DNA of 64,000 nt from Lucinisca nassula (Eukaryota; Mollusca; Bivalvia; Lucinida; Lucinidae): positions 213,684,138-213,748,137 of the forward strand of contig OY757010.1 of the NCBI GenBank assembly GCA_963580285.1, in the 5' to 3' direction. Both the position numbers and the translations under genes were made by a program. The notes beneath the pieces were generated by a model. That model searched no databases and was not told the origin of the DNA. It worked only from the letters and a program-made list of their open reading frames with translations. This document shows, in pieces, positions 42,816 through 53,636 of this stretch; position 1 is the stretch's first letter, and every line of letters starts with the position of its first letter.

Positions 42816-43811
42816 TTTCTCTCTATCTTGCATGTAATGTCAGAAATGCATTTTTCACTTCTAAAGAGCATAAGAATTATACACTTTGGTCATGTCAGAA
42901 AGTGTGTGATGCCCTCACCTTTCTACTTGACAATATTTATATTAGATTCGGTACTAAGTTATTTAGACAAATTGTGGGTATTCCGATGGGTACTAATTGC
43001 GCACCTCTTGTGGCTGATCTGTTCTTGTATTGTTATGAAAGAGACTTCATTTTGTCGCTTTCCATTGATAACCAATCTGAAATTATTGAAGCTTTTAGCT
43101 CCACTTCTAGATATTTAGATGATTTATTAAATATTGATAATACCTATTTTGATGGTTTGATCAGTCAGATTTACCCCCCGAGAACTTAAGTTAAATAAAG
43201 CAAATTCTTCTGATACCGAGGCCCCATTTTTAGATTTACATCTATCTATTGTAGATGGATTTGTTTCGTGCAAAATTTATGATAAACGCGATGACTTTGA
43301 TTTTGAGATTGTAAATTTTCCTTTTTTGGATGGTGATGTTCCTCGTGCGCCATCCTATGGCGTTTATATTTCGCAATTAATTCGATTTGCTAGAGTGTGT
43401 AGTCATGTAACTGACTTCAACACTCGTAATAAATTATTAACGGCTAAACTCCTTAATCAGGGTTATCGGTACCATAAACTACGCAAAGCCTTTTCAAAAT
43501 TTTATAGACACCATTCTGATTTAATTTCAAAATTCAATATTGGACTTAAATCTCTTCTGCAACAAGGTCTATCGGAACCCGAATTGTATGGTGACTTGGT
43601 ATATAAATTCAGAAAAATATATAACCGCAATGACTTCAGCACCCAATTTCGTAAAATCATTCTTCGATATAAAAAGATAGGGTAAAACATGGATATTATA
43701 CGACAGACTGCATGCATGGTAGTTAACCCAATCACGGTTGGCAACTTTGCTTCCCTCTTTAATTGCACGCCGGTGGGTCAGGCCTCAGATTCTATGACGG
43801 CTCCAACGTAA
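42816..43811 (+). pseudogene. Reverse transcriptase, partial, frameshifted
   Basis: RNA-templated DNA polymerase of a non-LTR or Penelope-like element; the exact class is uncertain. Visible: FLLDNIYIRFGTKLFRQ, then GIPMGTNCAPLVADLFLYCY (template-grip motif), then SRYLDDLLN with the catalytic YLDD intact. A frameshift follows in a run of C at about 43173-43178 (YPP, then stop at 43187). The frame shifts and continues LNKANSS, FLDLHLSIVDGF and IYDKRDDF through ARVCSHVTDFNTRNKLLTAK. A TAA at 43683-43685 (Tyr in copy 2) interrupts ..YKKIG before NMDIIRQTACM and FNCTPVGQASDSMT. The palm motif A region (seen in copy 3 as YDFSTLYTTLP) is missing. Confidence 0.85.
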
Positions 43812-44390
43812 AGGCTTATTGAGAATTAGAGAGATCTAATTCAAGGTAATGTTGGTTGGTGCCTAATGCTCTGTCTCTGGACGGGCCCATCGGAGTCTAA
43901 CTGTTTGTTTTCTTTTGCTCCAGCATTTCAGTGGTTTCTTGCTGTCGAGTCCTCACCGTTGTCTCACCTCTGTGGTTCTTTGATTTTTGTGTTCACGGAG
44001 ATGTTGCACTGATGAGTTAGGAGGCCTTCATGCGGACTGAACAAATTATTTGTCTAAATCGCGACGGAAGTAAGGGCGAGGATTGTGGCCACGTAAACTC
44101 GATTTAAGCCCCCCAGTGGAAATCTTCCACTGACCGTTCCAAGGCGGCTCTTCTGTGGCGGTTTGTTTGTGTTGTTGTTTGTTACTTACTGTGTGTATCA
44201 CTTTTGTCTTTTTATTTTGGATGGCCATATGGCCATTTTGTGGGAAAGTAACTGTCCTTATGGCCTTCCTTTGGTTAGGTTTCCATTATGGTCTTGTCGC
44301 TTAATGTTTGTATTTCTTTCCCTTTGGTGTCTTTTATGGGTAGAGTAAGTTAATTGCATCAATTCCTGATCTTTGTTTTACTTCCACTTT
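42816..44390 (+). mobile_element. RT retroelement copy 1 (5'-truncated)
   Basis: Homologous to the copies at 60752 and 62301. It contains part of a reverse transcriptase reading frame, then a long untranslated tail with GATGTTGCACTGATGAG, GACCGTTCCAAGGCGG, TGGCCATATGGCCATTTTGT and a tip around TGATCTTTGTTTTACTTCC followed by T-rich sequence. No 5' untranslated region or endonuclease is visible. Confidence 0.85.
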
Positions 44391-44778
44391 TTTTATTTTA
44401 TTGTGTTATAAAAGCGAAGTACTAAACAGAATACTATACGACATTGTTCTACGGTACCCCACTACGTCACATAGGACAAATCGTCTCGGTTTTGTGGCAG
44501 TTTGGGGCAAAACGTCTCCAGCACGAAACGTCCTATTACCACGTTAGTCACCAGTTTTACCCTCACCTGCTATTATTAGATTGGTCTCTGCTTAAAACCC
44601 TTCTCGTTCGATTGTACATGCCCTAAAAAACAGTAGCCAGTGTTTTGTCCGCAAAGAAATACGATAAGATATTTTCTATAGCAAAAACAACTTCTTAATT
44701 GATAGTAACACCCCAAAACTTACACATGTGTACGCTTAAGCAGGGAGAATATAATTGAACTCTGCATTACTGTCTAAT
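44391..44778. other. No gene recognised
   Basis: No repeat or ORF that I can support. Confidence 0.4.
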
Positions 44779-45010
44779 GCTCTACTACCCATTTCTTACT
44801 GAATGGAATCTGCTACCTAAATAAGCACAAGATCATTTCAAAATTTAGGGATGTCAGGTTGTGATTTCTTCAAAATCTATTTGGGAATAGCTAAACTGTT
44901 TGCAAACTGTGTAGGCCCCGATCAGACGCCGCAGGATGCGGCATTTGATCTGGAACTGCACTGTATTACCACCATCCACTATTTTTGGTTTGGTCGCCAT
45001 GAGGCGGGCA
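44779..45010 (-). mobile_element. Family D element, reversed
   Basis: ACCCATTTCTTACTGAATGG, GTCAGGTTGTGATTTCTTC, GCAAACTGTGTAGGCCCC and a palindrome GATCAGACGCCGC/GCGGCATTTGATC at 44919-44949. The outer end is weak. Confidence 0.65.
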
Positions 45011-45232
45011 AACCGGGTATAATGACCAGATTGTAGCTGTTCCATGGAGGGGCAAGTGACGCGATCAACCAATCAGCTTAAACGATGATGCAATACTATA
45101 TTGCAATTACAGGAAACAGCCTGTCTGAATAGCGAAACAGACCGAAAAGCAAGCGTTTCAACTCCAACAATAAAAATATCTTAAGGGAAATGGATACACC
45201 TGGCAGGTGTGGCAGTTAGTCTACCAGTTTTA

Positions 45233-45470
45233 CCGTATTTCGAAACACACCTATTCAAATACATTGACATTTTTTGGCCAAAGAAAAAGAAATTTTTAAA
45301 AGAAAAATTGGAATATTTGCCTTTTTTTGCTCAACACATAGATTGCGGGGAGTCGACAGAAACGCCTCGACGAGGCGATTCTATCGAGTACCCACAATCC
45401 AGTGTCTCAGAGCATGAATACGGAAATTAATGTATACCCCTGCAAACCCGAGCTTTACTATATAAAAGTG
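45233..45470 (+). mobile_element. HPA element truncated by family F
   Basis: CGTATTTCGAAACACACC start. Arms GTCGACAGAAACGCCTC / GAGGCGATTCTATCGAG differ from consensus but still pair. In the second hairpin, ACTATATAAAAGTG is followed directly by TAGATTATATTTTC of family F. The right end is absent. Confidence 0.78.
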
Positions 45471-45655
45471 TAGATTATATTTTCTTGTCCTTTGGGATCA
45501 TTGATTCCATTGATGAATTTTGACAATATCTGAGGGTAACTGATGAGGCCAAATTGGCCGAAACTAGCTAGTCTGGCCCAGAAAACATGTACACTCCATA
45601 TTTTTCAGTTCTGTGGTGTAGTCCTTGCTTTCAAAGGATAACACTTTTATAGAAC
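45471..45655 (+). repeat. Family F repeat, copy 1
   Basis: TAGATTATATTTTCTTGTCC, TGGGATCATTGATTCCATTG, ACTGATGAGGCC, GAAACTAGCTAGTCTGGC and CAGTTCTGTGGTGTA, ending TTTTATAGAACACAT. Same order at 48107-48300. Confidence 0.75.
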
Positions 45656-45660
45656 ACATA

Positions 45661-48035
45661 CTGTAAATGGCCAATTAATTCGAACAGTAAAAAAAAATAA
45701 ATACTGATCCGGGTGTTGGAATTATTAGAAAATATCAGATTGGAAATTTATCAGTGTTAGAACTGTTTGATCTGAAAGAATTCCATACATTGGATCAGGC
45801 TGTGTTCAATATTTTATACAACTACGTTTTTTCCCCGTGGCCCTGTCAATCCGCACGTGATTAGAAGTTATAAATATCACTTATGCAGTGCAGAAAAGTT
45901 TGATCTATAAATAAGTCAGTGTGTGCAGGGGGTCTTTGAATGCGATACACATTGTCATTAATGACATTTACACCTATTGAACTATCACTATTCCCTTTAA
46001 AATGGGCGAGTCAATTTGTGATCTCAGGAATAACAGAAATTGATTTGTTTGGAGCAAATTCTTTTCTAAAGAGTAGCCCATATCTAGGAAAAAGAGGATT
46101 TTTCAAAGAATTTCCTTATAGTCTGTAATATTTTTTTTTGTTCCGGCTACACCGTAGCAGACAAAGTCCAGCTACATGTATATATGGGATGGGATGTTGA
46201 AACCCGCACGTGCAGCTACCCAGTGGAGCTAGGCGCATAGATACTTCACAGACACCCCACCCCCACCTATATTGTTTAAGCGCATAGTGAATAAAAATCA
46301 AAAATGAAGCCTCAGGCGAGACTGCGCAGCCTTGTTTGTGTGTTGTCTGTTTACTAATAAGCAGTCTCAAATCAGCGTGAGCCGGGGGCATGTAGCAATT
46401 CAATGCCCATCGAAGTAGTCCGGTGAAGACTGATTAGACTGTGCGGATGCAAAACCATCATGTTATTTAGATATGCAAGTAACAAGAAAAAGAAAATGCG
46501 GACATCATACACAAATTTGATCTTCACTTTATGCACGATGAAACATTTCAAACCTCTTGAACATTGAAGACACAATCCCGATTGCACAACTGTGCAGACT
46601 TATCAGTCTTTTCTGTACGCACATGCGCAATAAGTATTTTACTCGAGATAGGAGATCTGAACAGACTGATCCTTGCACTTGGTAGCTTAGGATGTGTTTG
46701 TAACGTCGCAAGCAGATTGGGCCGGTCAAATGTACACGCCGTCGTTTTAAGCCGGCGCACGGCGAAAAAAAAAGGTTTCAACGAAGGACCAGATTAGCCT
46801 GCGCATCTAGCCAATGTGGCCATAGTTTTCACCTGATGTTCTTTGATTAGCACAGAGGCCATGGTAGGCACATACGAACAACGAAGACTATTCAGACTGC
46901 ATGCATGTGCAGGCTGACCTGAGTCTTCCCCCCACACCGAATATGACTTATTTTCTTAATCATGTTCCCCGAACTTACTTCCAATAAAACCTTGTCACCG
47001 TGAAATAAATGGGCATCCTCACTTGCTCCTCAGAAAACCAGGGTAGCCCAACCAGGTAACCTGAATTAAACTACCTTTTTGCATGCAACAACCATGAATT
47101 TCACTCGCACGTGCTAAAAGACGTTCTGTGGAAAAAGGCGGGAAACTCTCAATTAATATTAAAGGGGCGCTTCTGCTATCAAAGAGGCATTGAATCAATG
47201 CCCCAGCACATGGAAAAAGGGGTAACACTGACACACAAATAATAATGAAAGCTGAAGCTACGCTCCAAGTCTGAGAGCAAAGCGAAAACACTTGCATATG
47301 CATGGTGATCCAAGCCTTTGTAGGCCACAATGCTACATCACCGACTAGGATCAGCCTGAACATCGATGCAATGTGATCAGTCTTTACTGAACCCTTAAAT
47401 CTTACGAAGTCACAAGGCTAAGTGAAACCCTTTGCCTTGCATACCGGTTGTGGGTGCGCATGTTCAGTGTTTGCAGGTCGTTGAGAAACCAGCGAAGACA
47501 CATCTTAGCGTACTCATTCATGCAATCCGATTAGAGTCTTCGCTGATCGCATGAGCCTGATGCAGACGATGGGCTTTCCACAACATAAATAAGCGAAACT
47601 CCTGTGGCTCATTAAGGTTGATCTAAGCACTTGCAGCCTGCGTTTCTCGCAGTCTAATCAGTATTCGGTGAGGGTATGAACCTTCCACTACCACAGGGCT
47701 ATCCAAAGTGAGAGAAGCGAAAACCATTTGCCTTACAGAGTGCATGTTAATCCGAGTCTTTGGAAGTCGCACACATTTCATGCTAAGTTTTCTTTTTTTC
47801 GTGCGCTAGCTCATATACGACCAGTACGATGTTGTAATGATAAACTCGGGAACGGTCCGAAATGCTTGTTCTGGATGCATTTTTCGGCATTTTTTTGTGT
47901 GTTCGTAGTATTAAAAATTCTGATTTCTGAAAAATTTGGGAGTTTGAATTAAATGAGAAAGTTTTCAGCCACAAATACGAAATAATTTTGGGTGTTCGAA
48001 CTGCTAGGGTGTTCCAATTAATTGGCCACCTACCG
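45661..48035. mobile_element. Possible 2.4-kb TIR-bounded element
   Basis: CTGTAAATGGCCAATTAATT (45661) and AATTAATTGGCCACCTACCG (ending 48035) are inverted repeats with TA on both outer sides. The inside has no transposase. 46140-47700 holds GC-richer repetitive sequence with palindromes such as AGCGAAGAC/GTCTTCGCT (47493-47548) and related blocks near 46430 and 46880. It may be a large non-autonomous element or two separate element ends. Confidence 0.45.
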
Positions 48036-48106
48036 TATTTAACTTCACTACAACTGGTGTGTGGGAATGTGTGGTGGCGGTAAAACGTCTCCCTGCCCTA
48101 CATCAT

Positions 48107-48300
48107 AGTGTAGATTATATTTTCTTGTCCTTTGGGATTATTGATTCCATTGTGGAATTTGGAAAATATCTTAGGGTCACTGATGAGGCCTAATTGGCCG
48201 AAACTAGCTAGTCTGGCTCAGAAAACATGTGTACACCATATTTTTCAGTTCTGCGGTGTATTCTTTGCTTCCAAAGAATAACCCTTTTATAGAACATATT
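48107..48300 (+). repeat. Family F repeat, copy 2
   Basis: GTGTAGATTATATTTTCTTG to CTTTTATAGAACATATT, colinear with 45471-45655. Directly followed by an HPA right end. Confidence 0.75.
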
Positions 48301-48301
48301 A

Positions 48302-48339
48302 AAGGGGGTCACAATTCTATAGGCATGATTTCGTTATGG
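48302..48339 (+). mobile_element. HPA right-end fragment
   Basis: AAAGGGGGTCACAATTCTAT and AGGCATGATTTCGTTATG match the last 38 bp of HPA. It begins within the second hairpin, close to where the copy at 45233 is cut. Confidence 0.65.
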
Positions 48340-48384
48340 AAATTCAATTTTAAGGACCTTATAGTTGCTACTCTGTTGGCTCTG

Positions 48385-48512
48385 TCCAACTGAAAAAGGG
48401 GTCTACTCTAAAAGGGGAAGAATTTGCTTCTCAAGGGGTCTACTCTAAAAGGGGAGAATTTGCTCCCCAGGAGCAAATTCTTTCCTTTAAGAGTATACCC
48501 TTTAGACATATC
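48385..48512. repeat. Palindromic repeat with tandem GGGGTCTACTC
   Basis: GGGGTCTACTCTAAAAGGGG occurs twice (48399 and 48437). It is followed by the hairpin GAATTTGCTCC/GGAGCAAATTC and AAGAGTATACCC. Resembles the interior of the TTAA-flanked MITE at 54661. Confidence 0.6.
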
Positions 48513-48647
48513 CAAAGAGAAAGTACTTTTGCAGGAGTAGCAGTCATTTTCGCAAATTTTACGTTTTGCAATGCCATTATGGAGTAAGTCCATGGGGCCA
48601 TGGAAAAGAAAAACAACAGAACATAACTACTACTACTCACAAAGTGT

Positions 48648-48919
48648 GGCTGGCTGTGGTAGCTCAGTCGGATGCAGTCTGACTGGCGATAAGGAAGACT
48701 CGGGTTCGATACCTACCGGGGTCGGCAACATTCTTTCGTGGAGATTATGAAATCTTTTCTATGGTCATCCTCTCCCTTCCGCTGATTCAGGAAGGGCAGG
48801 GGTCAGTTTTTGGCGACAGAATAAGCCTGCTCAGGATAAGCGTGGATAGGTACACAGACATGCTCTAAAAAGACCCAAAATCAGTGTTGACTGGGTCGTT
48901 AAATACAAATAAACAAAAC
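48648..48919 (+). repeat. SINE-1, second tRNA-derived copy
   Basis: A box TAGCTCAGTCGG (48660-48671), B box GGTTCGATACC (48703-48713), body CAACATTCTTTCGTGGAG, CTTCCGCTGATTCAGG, AAGCCTGCTCAGGATAAG, tail CTGGGTCGTTAAATAC..AAATAAACAAA. Confidence 0.83.
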
Positions 48920-49065
48920 TTGCAAAGTTTACTTCACACAGATAGGAGCATGGGAACAGATTTATATATTCTGAACATCTTTCGGTACGCTCTTATAATA
49001 AGTATATGTAAATGTTGGAAAGACAGAGAACGTTATTTTTCCTCATTTATAAAGATCGCTGGGTG

Positions 49066-49287
49066 TAACGGGCCTCCGTGGACTAGTGGATAAGATTGCT
49101 GACTCTTAATCATTAGGTCTCTCAACGGTGTATGTTTGAGCATGGCTCAGGTCACATATAATGAGAAGTTCTGTAACGGAAGGTCAGGAGGTTTTTCATC
49201 GGGTACTCTAGTTTTCACTCACCTCCGATTAACGATCGGCTTGATGTGAGTGAAATAATCTTGAAAGGATCGTAAAACCAAACATAA
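49066..49287 (+). repeat. SINE-2 with 16-bp target duplication
   Basis: tRNA-like head GGCCTCCGTGGACTAGTGGA (A-box region) and GTGTATGTTTGAGC (weak B box), body GTAACGGAAGGTCAGGAGG, CGATTAACGATCGGCTTG, tail AAAGGATCGTAAAACC. Flanked by AAAGATCGCTGGGTGT at 49050-49065 and 49288-49303, a textbook LINE-style duplication and so a fairly recent insertion. Confidence 0.85.
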
Positions 49288-49849
49288 AAAGATCGCTGGG
49301 TGTGTAAAAACAATTTCATGTCTTTGCTACTAGAATTAACGTCAGTGCCAAGGTCGAAGGTTCTAACTCTTCCAAATATATAAAATATTTAGGGAGCGAA
49401 ACAAAGTCATAACGTTGATGGGTCGCTGTTTATTGTTCTTGAGCCAAGCACAGATAGCAATAGTTTCTTTTCAAAAACTTCATGACTACTAAGTGACCTG
49501 CCACCAGTTACAGACTGAGTTGTTAAAAGACTTTTTGGCGCATTCGATGGGAGCTATTGTATCTGATAAGCCGAGAGTGGTGTTCTTTATTTCCACTCAA
49601 TACTTGACGTTTTACTAATCAGTTTCTTTGACAATTAAATTGTGATCCAGAAAGATATACAAAGGGATAGCAAATTTCAGGTTTTTGCGGAGGTACCGCT
49701 CAAAGAAACTGCCGAGGGTTAAGATACAGTCTGATTCGCAGCACTTTGTCTGGGCAGGCTTAGATCTTCCTAGGCGGTTCAGCAATACTTCAAAGTTCGG
49801 TCGTTTTCAGCCCATGCAGTCCAATATATTGCCCCAAGGTCTGATCGGC

Positions 49850-50145
49850 CCCCGTCCATCGAGGATTGAAGAAATAGATTGGGCTGCATGATGCTTCCAC
49901 GCAGAGCTGATACCGGCCGCACATGAGTAGTGTTAAATCGCCTAGAAAGTCTAAGCCTGCCCAGGAAAAGTGGCTCGAGTCGGACCGTTCGTGCATTTCA
50001 ACCATTTAGTTTCATTGGGTGACAGGGCTTGAGAAGGAGTTTTATCTGCCCGTTTTATCTCAGTACTGAGTAAAAGTCCCACAACATTTGAAGCAATGTC
50101 TCAAAAAGCCCATACAGTGTTTACAGGGACGTTAACAACAAATGA
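49850..50145 (+). repeat. Family C repeat
   Basis: CCGTCCATCGAGGATTG, GGGCTGCATGATGCTTCCAC, AAGTCTAAGCCTGCCCAGG, TTTCATTGGGTGACAGGGC and GGGACGTTAACAACAAATG. Both short ORFs here are part of it. Confidence 0.7.
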
Positions 50146-50221
50146 AATAGATAACCAAGGCCCTACAGAAGGCCTGATGACTTAGGAAAAATCTTTTCAT
50201 ATGCCCGTTTGAAAAACAACA

Positions 50222-50600
50222 ATAACAAAAAAAAAAAGTTACGGGGTTGGTGTCCGTCCGTCCGTTCGTAAACTTTTTTTCGTTTCCGTATAAATCCTAC
50301 TATACAGTTTTCATCCGATCAAGCCTAAATTGTGTATGTAGTAAGGCTAAGATGTGAAGATATGCCACCAAATATTAACAGAGTTATGACCCTTTGAAAA
50401 ATTCGGTTTACATTTTCGTTTGGTTAAGTTTTGTGCTATACATGTGCAAACCATATGTAAGTTACATTACGTTTATACTTGTCATGGCGTTAAACAATTT
50501 ACCACAGAATACTCATCACTACCTACCCTTCCTGATACCAAGGTCACAGACTTCGAAATTTTATATACACGTTTTGTATTAAAGTTTATTTTTTGTATTA
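50222..50600. repeat. Degenerate repeat with GTCC-type run
   Basis: An A-run, then GGTGTCCGTCCGTCCGTTCG, then GTTTTCATCCGATCAAGCC and CAGAGTTATGACCCTTTG, text of a type common in mollusc intergenic repeats (from memory; not verified). Two small overlapping ORFs are not supported. Confidence 0.45.
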
Positions 50601-50788
50601 AAAAAATGCACTAAGTGGGATAATGATATCAGCTGGCTCAAATCAGAATGTAGACTGACAAGACCAAAACTATTGGATGCTTTTTGAAAGCAGCCAACTT
50701 GTTAGATTAGTCTCTCCTTAAAATCCTACCCGTTCGATTGTGCATGCCCTAAAAAGCACCAGCCAGTTTTTTTGTCATCAAAGAAATG

Positions 50789-51069
50789 CATCACGAAAAC
50801 ACGCCTGTATAAGTTTGACCCCTTTGAACCCCAAATTTTATATAGTAAAACTGGGGTTTCCGGGGGTATACCTTATTTTTCTTATTTCTGCTCTAAAATA
50901 AAGATTGTGGGTACTCGTTAGAACCGCCTTGATGAGGCGGTTCTAACGAGGGCCCACAATCTATATTTTGAGCAGAAATAAGAAAAATATCACAATTTTT
51001 CATCATAAAATTTTCATTTTTTCGGCGATAAAGGTGGCAATGTATTTGTATAGGCGTGTTTGCGTAATG
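50789..51069 (-). mobile_element. HPA element, reversed, near-consensus
   Basis: 281 bp from CATCACGAAAACACGCC to GTATAGGCGTGTTTGCGTAATG. Palindrome about 50877-50996 with tip CGCCTTGATGAGGCGG, almost unbroken arms. Hairpin AACCCCAAATTT..CTGGGGTT. Confidence 0.9.
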
Positions 51070-51155
51070 TGCGATACGTGATCTTCTATTACCAAAAGAT
51101 CTTCTTTATTGATAATGACAGAGAGAATATAATTGAACGCTGCTATATTTTCTAA

Positions 51156-51345
51156 AACCCATTTTGTACTGAATGGAATCTGATACCTTATATGAGCACA
51201 AGATCAATTCAAAACAGGGATGCTAGGTTGTGTTTTCTTAAATTTATTTTGAAAATAGTAAATTATTTGCAAACAGTGTAGGCCAAGATCACACGCCGCA
51301 GAAGGCGGCATTTGATCCGGATCTGCACAATGACCAGTTGTGGTT
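51156..51345 (-). mobile_element. Family D element, reversed
   Basis: ACCCATTTTGTACTGAATGG, CTAGGTTGTGTTTTC, GCAAACAGTGTAGGCC, palindrome GATCACACGCCGC/GCGGCATTTGATC. Confidence 0.65.
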
Positions 51346-51429
51346 TTCCTGTACAAAATCGGCATTTTGCATTAAGACAAATTTCGCTCTCTTCTACTTT
51401 CTACTGATACTGTGTCGGTCACATTTGAC

Positions 51430-51728
51430 CATTACCGCAGGTGTACATTAAAGACACTCCAGGTTTGCGGGATGAAAGCCTACAAAGTAATCATGTAATT
51501 ACGGTAGGGATCTTTAACTTGCACAGGGGATGGTTCTCCCTACACAGGGGGCCTCCAGTTAACGTCCCGATCCGAAGGACGGTGCACTTAATGACATTCA
51601 TCCCTGCAAATGATGCCAATGGAGCGTGTACGGACGCTGAAATTTTATCGCCGCTGCCGGGGATCGAACCCGGGACCTCTAGCATCGTAGGCAAACTTGT
51701 GCACTAACCACTGAGCTACCATCGCCCC
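51430..51728 (-). repeat. SINE-3, tRNA-derived, reversed
   Basis: On the minus strand: A box TGGTAGCTCAGTGG (51708-51721) and B box GGGTTCGATCC (51661-51671), then a body including GGCAGCGGCGATAAAATTTC, TCGGGACGTTAACTGGAGG and GTTAAAGATCCCTACCG. The tandem units at 35325-35950 derive from a related head and body. Confidence 0.82.
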
Positions 51729-51947
51729 AAAAGTGATAGAACCAAGGGAAAACAAAAATAATCAATGCCACATCTGGCTTGCAGTACACGTGCACCGGTC
51801 TTGGGATTAGGATTGCTACTGACAGTTCTGCCATAATGACTTAAATAATGATACCCTATTTTAGTACCGGATAATACTCTCAATAGGTTTACGCCGATAC
51901 ATTTAGAAGAGATGACGCAAATGCAATTGAATATGGGTAAGTTCATA

Positions 51948-52185
51948 TGGGCCCCGTCAAGCGATTTTGGTACTTATCGCCTATGGGAGCAGCGAAGGTT
52001 CAGTCGTGCCTGCGCATCCGTGCAGTCTCGCAAGAACCTTCGCTGCTCGCTCATACAAGCAGTGAAGCAAGAGGAACCTTCAGACAGAAAGCCATATCCC
52101 TGGCCCCTCTGAATGGCCGGGCATGCGCAGTTAAAATTTGCCATGACGGAATGCTCGAAGACACAGATTCGCTTGGCGGGGCTCA
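51948..52185 (+). mobile_element. 238-bp MITE (family E), copy 2
   Basis: TGGGCCCCGTCAAGCGA...TCGCTTGGCGGGGCTCA flanked by TA (51946-51947 and 52186-52187). Internal palindrome GCAGCGAAGGTTC/GAACCTTCGCTGC. A reading frame starting in the flanking A and the terminal repeat is open across the whole element. Confidence 0.88.
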
Positions 52186-52319
52186 TATTATGCCTGCACT
52201 TAAAACTGATCATTTTTTTTATGAACGCGAGAAAACCAACGTCTCCGTTTTTTCGTCACGTGATAAGCATACAGTTTATCCTCAAGATGAAAAGGACTTT
52301 ACAGCTTAACGTTATTCCC

Positions 52320-52598
52320 CATTACAGCAACACACCCGTGCGACATAGTGTATTTTTTCATATCTCCAAAATGGCTACTTTTCTCAGGAAAATCCTTGAT
52401 ATTTGTCTTATAAATACTGCAAACATAGGTTGTGAGTGCTCGTTAGAACCGCCTCATTGAGGCGGTTCTAACGAGTACCCACAACCTATGTCTTGGAACA
52501 AAAATAAGAAAAATAATGTATACCCCCATAAACCCCAATTTTCTCTATCTAAAGTGGGGTTTAGGGGGTGTTCATTTCACGGACATGTTCACGTGATG
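52320..52598 (+). mobile_element. HPB element, near-consensus full copy
   Basis: CATTACAGCAACACACCCGTG to CACGGACATGTTCACGTGATG, 279 bp. Intact palindrome with tip CGCCTCATTGAGGCGG, hairpin AACCCCAATTTTC..GTGGGGTT. Best HPB reference in the window. Confidence 0.9.
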
Positions 52599-52765
52599 CC
52601 CACTGCGTAATATGTAACACCCAATGCAAACTTTTAACGTATACATCTTAATCATGGAGCATCGGGATGGCTATGATGTACAGATGCGTAACCATTAGCA
52701 GGGAGAGATCTGTCATTCGGTAATAGCAGAGGAACTATTTTCTTATAAAAGTAGAGTTTGATATA

Positions 52766-53033
52766 TATTACGAAAACACACCTATTCAAATACATTGTAA
52801 GTATTATCGCCGAAAAAAATAAAAAAATAAGATGAAAAATTGGCATATTTTTTCTTATTTCTGCTCAACATATAGATTGTGGGTACACGTTAGAACCGCC
52901 TCATCGAGGCGGTTCTAACGAGTAGCCACAATCTAAATTTTAGAGCAGAAATAAGTAAAATGAGGTTTACCCCTGCAAACCCCAGTTTTACTATATAAAA
53001 GTGGGGTTCAATGGGGTCAAAATAATGTAGGCT
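52766..53033 (+). mobile_element. HPA element, right end lost
   Basis: TATTACGAAAACACACC start, full palindrome (tip CGCCTCATCGAGGCGG) and second hairpin. Ends at GGGGTCAAAATAATGTAGGC without the CGTG..ATG terminus. Confidence 0.85.
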
Positions 53034-53636
53034 ATGTAAGTATAGAGCCATCTGATTCAGAGAGCCAACTAAATACGCTGAACCAGATTGACTCTAGTTT
53101 TGGAACATTATGCACCTCGGGACTGACCAGTTCCGTAAAAGAAAATAAAAAAGGTACTCAAGAAAAAAAACAGAGAAAAACAACAATTTAGGCACACCTG
53201 ACAAGGAAATCTGTGGTTTTGTCCAGGGATAGAATTGTTCTTGTACCTGTGTTCTTTCCCAGGCAAACTGCGCGTAAAATAAACGTTAAATAAAGTAATA
53301 TGAACTTTGTTGCTGGTGTTGTGCAAGAAAAAGAATCCAATATGGGGTTCGGTTGTAGATGGGCTTCATCAACCCTTGGGATTGTTATATGTACGGTTAC
53401 GGCGTCCCGTAAACCCACATGCTGACAAGACGACCAAGGGTGATCTCTGACGGGTGAACGGGCAATTGTAGGGCAAAGCATAAGAAAGATGTTATATACA
53501 AGAAATAAATTATTAACAATAACTATATACAGCAATACCAACACTTAACACTATATTTGTTTCTATAACATTTCACGGCGCTTGTCCCGAAAGCAAAAAT
53601 ATGTTTTGTGCTCGGAACAATGACGTGAAAATTATA
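53034..53636. other. No gene recognised
   Basis: The overlapping reverse ORFs at 53108-53326 and 53188-53544 (118 codons) contain no motif I know. Not supported as genes. Confidence 0.4.

Noticed and set aside
53188..53544. 118-codon reverse ORF
   Set aside because: No recognisable motif, overlapping alternative frame and low-complexity phenylalanine runs; not supportable.
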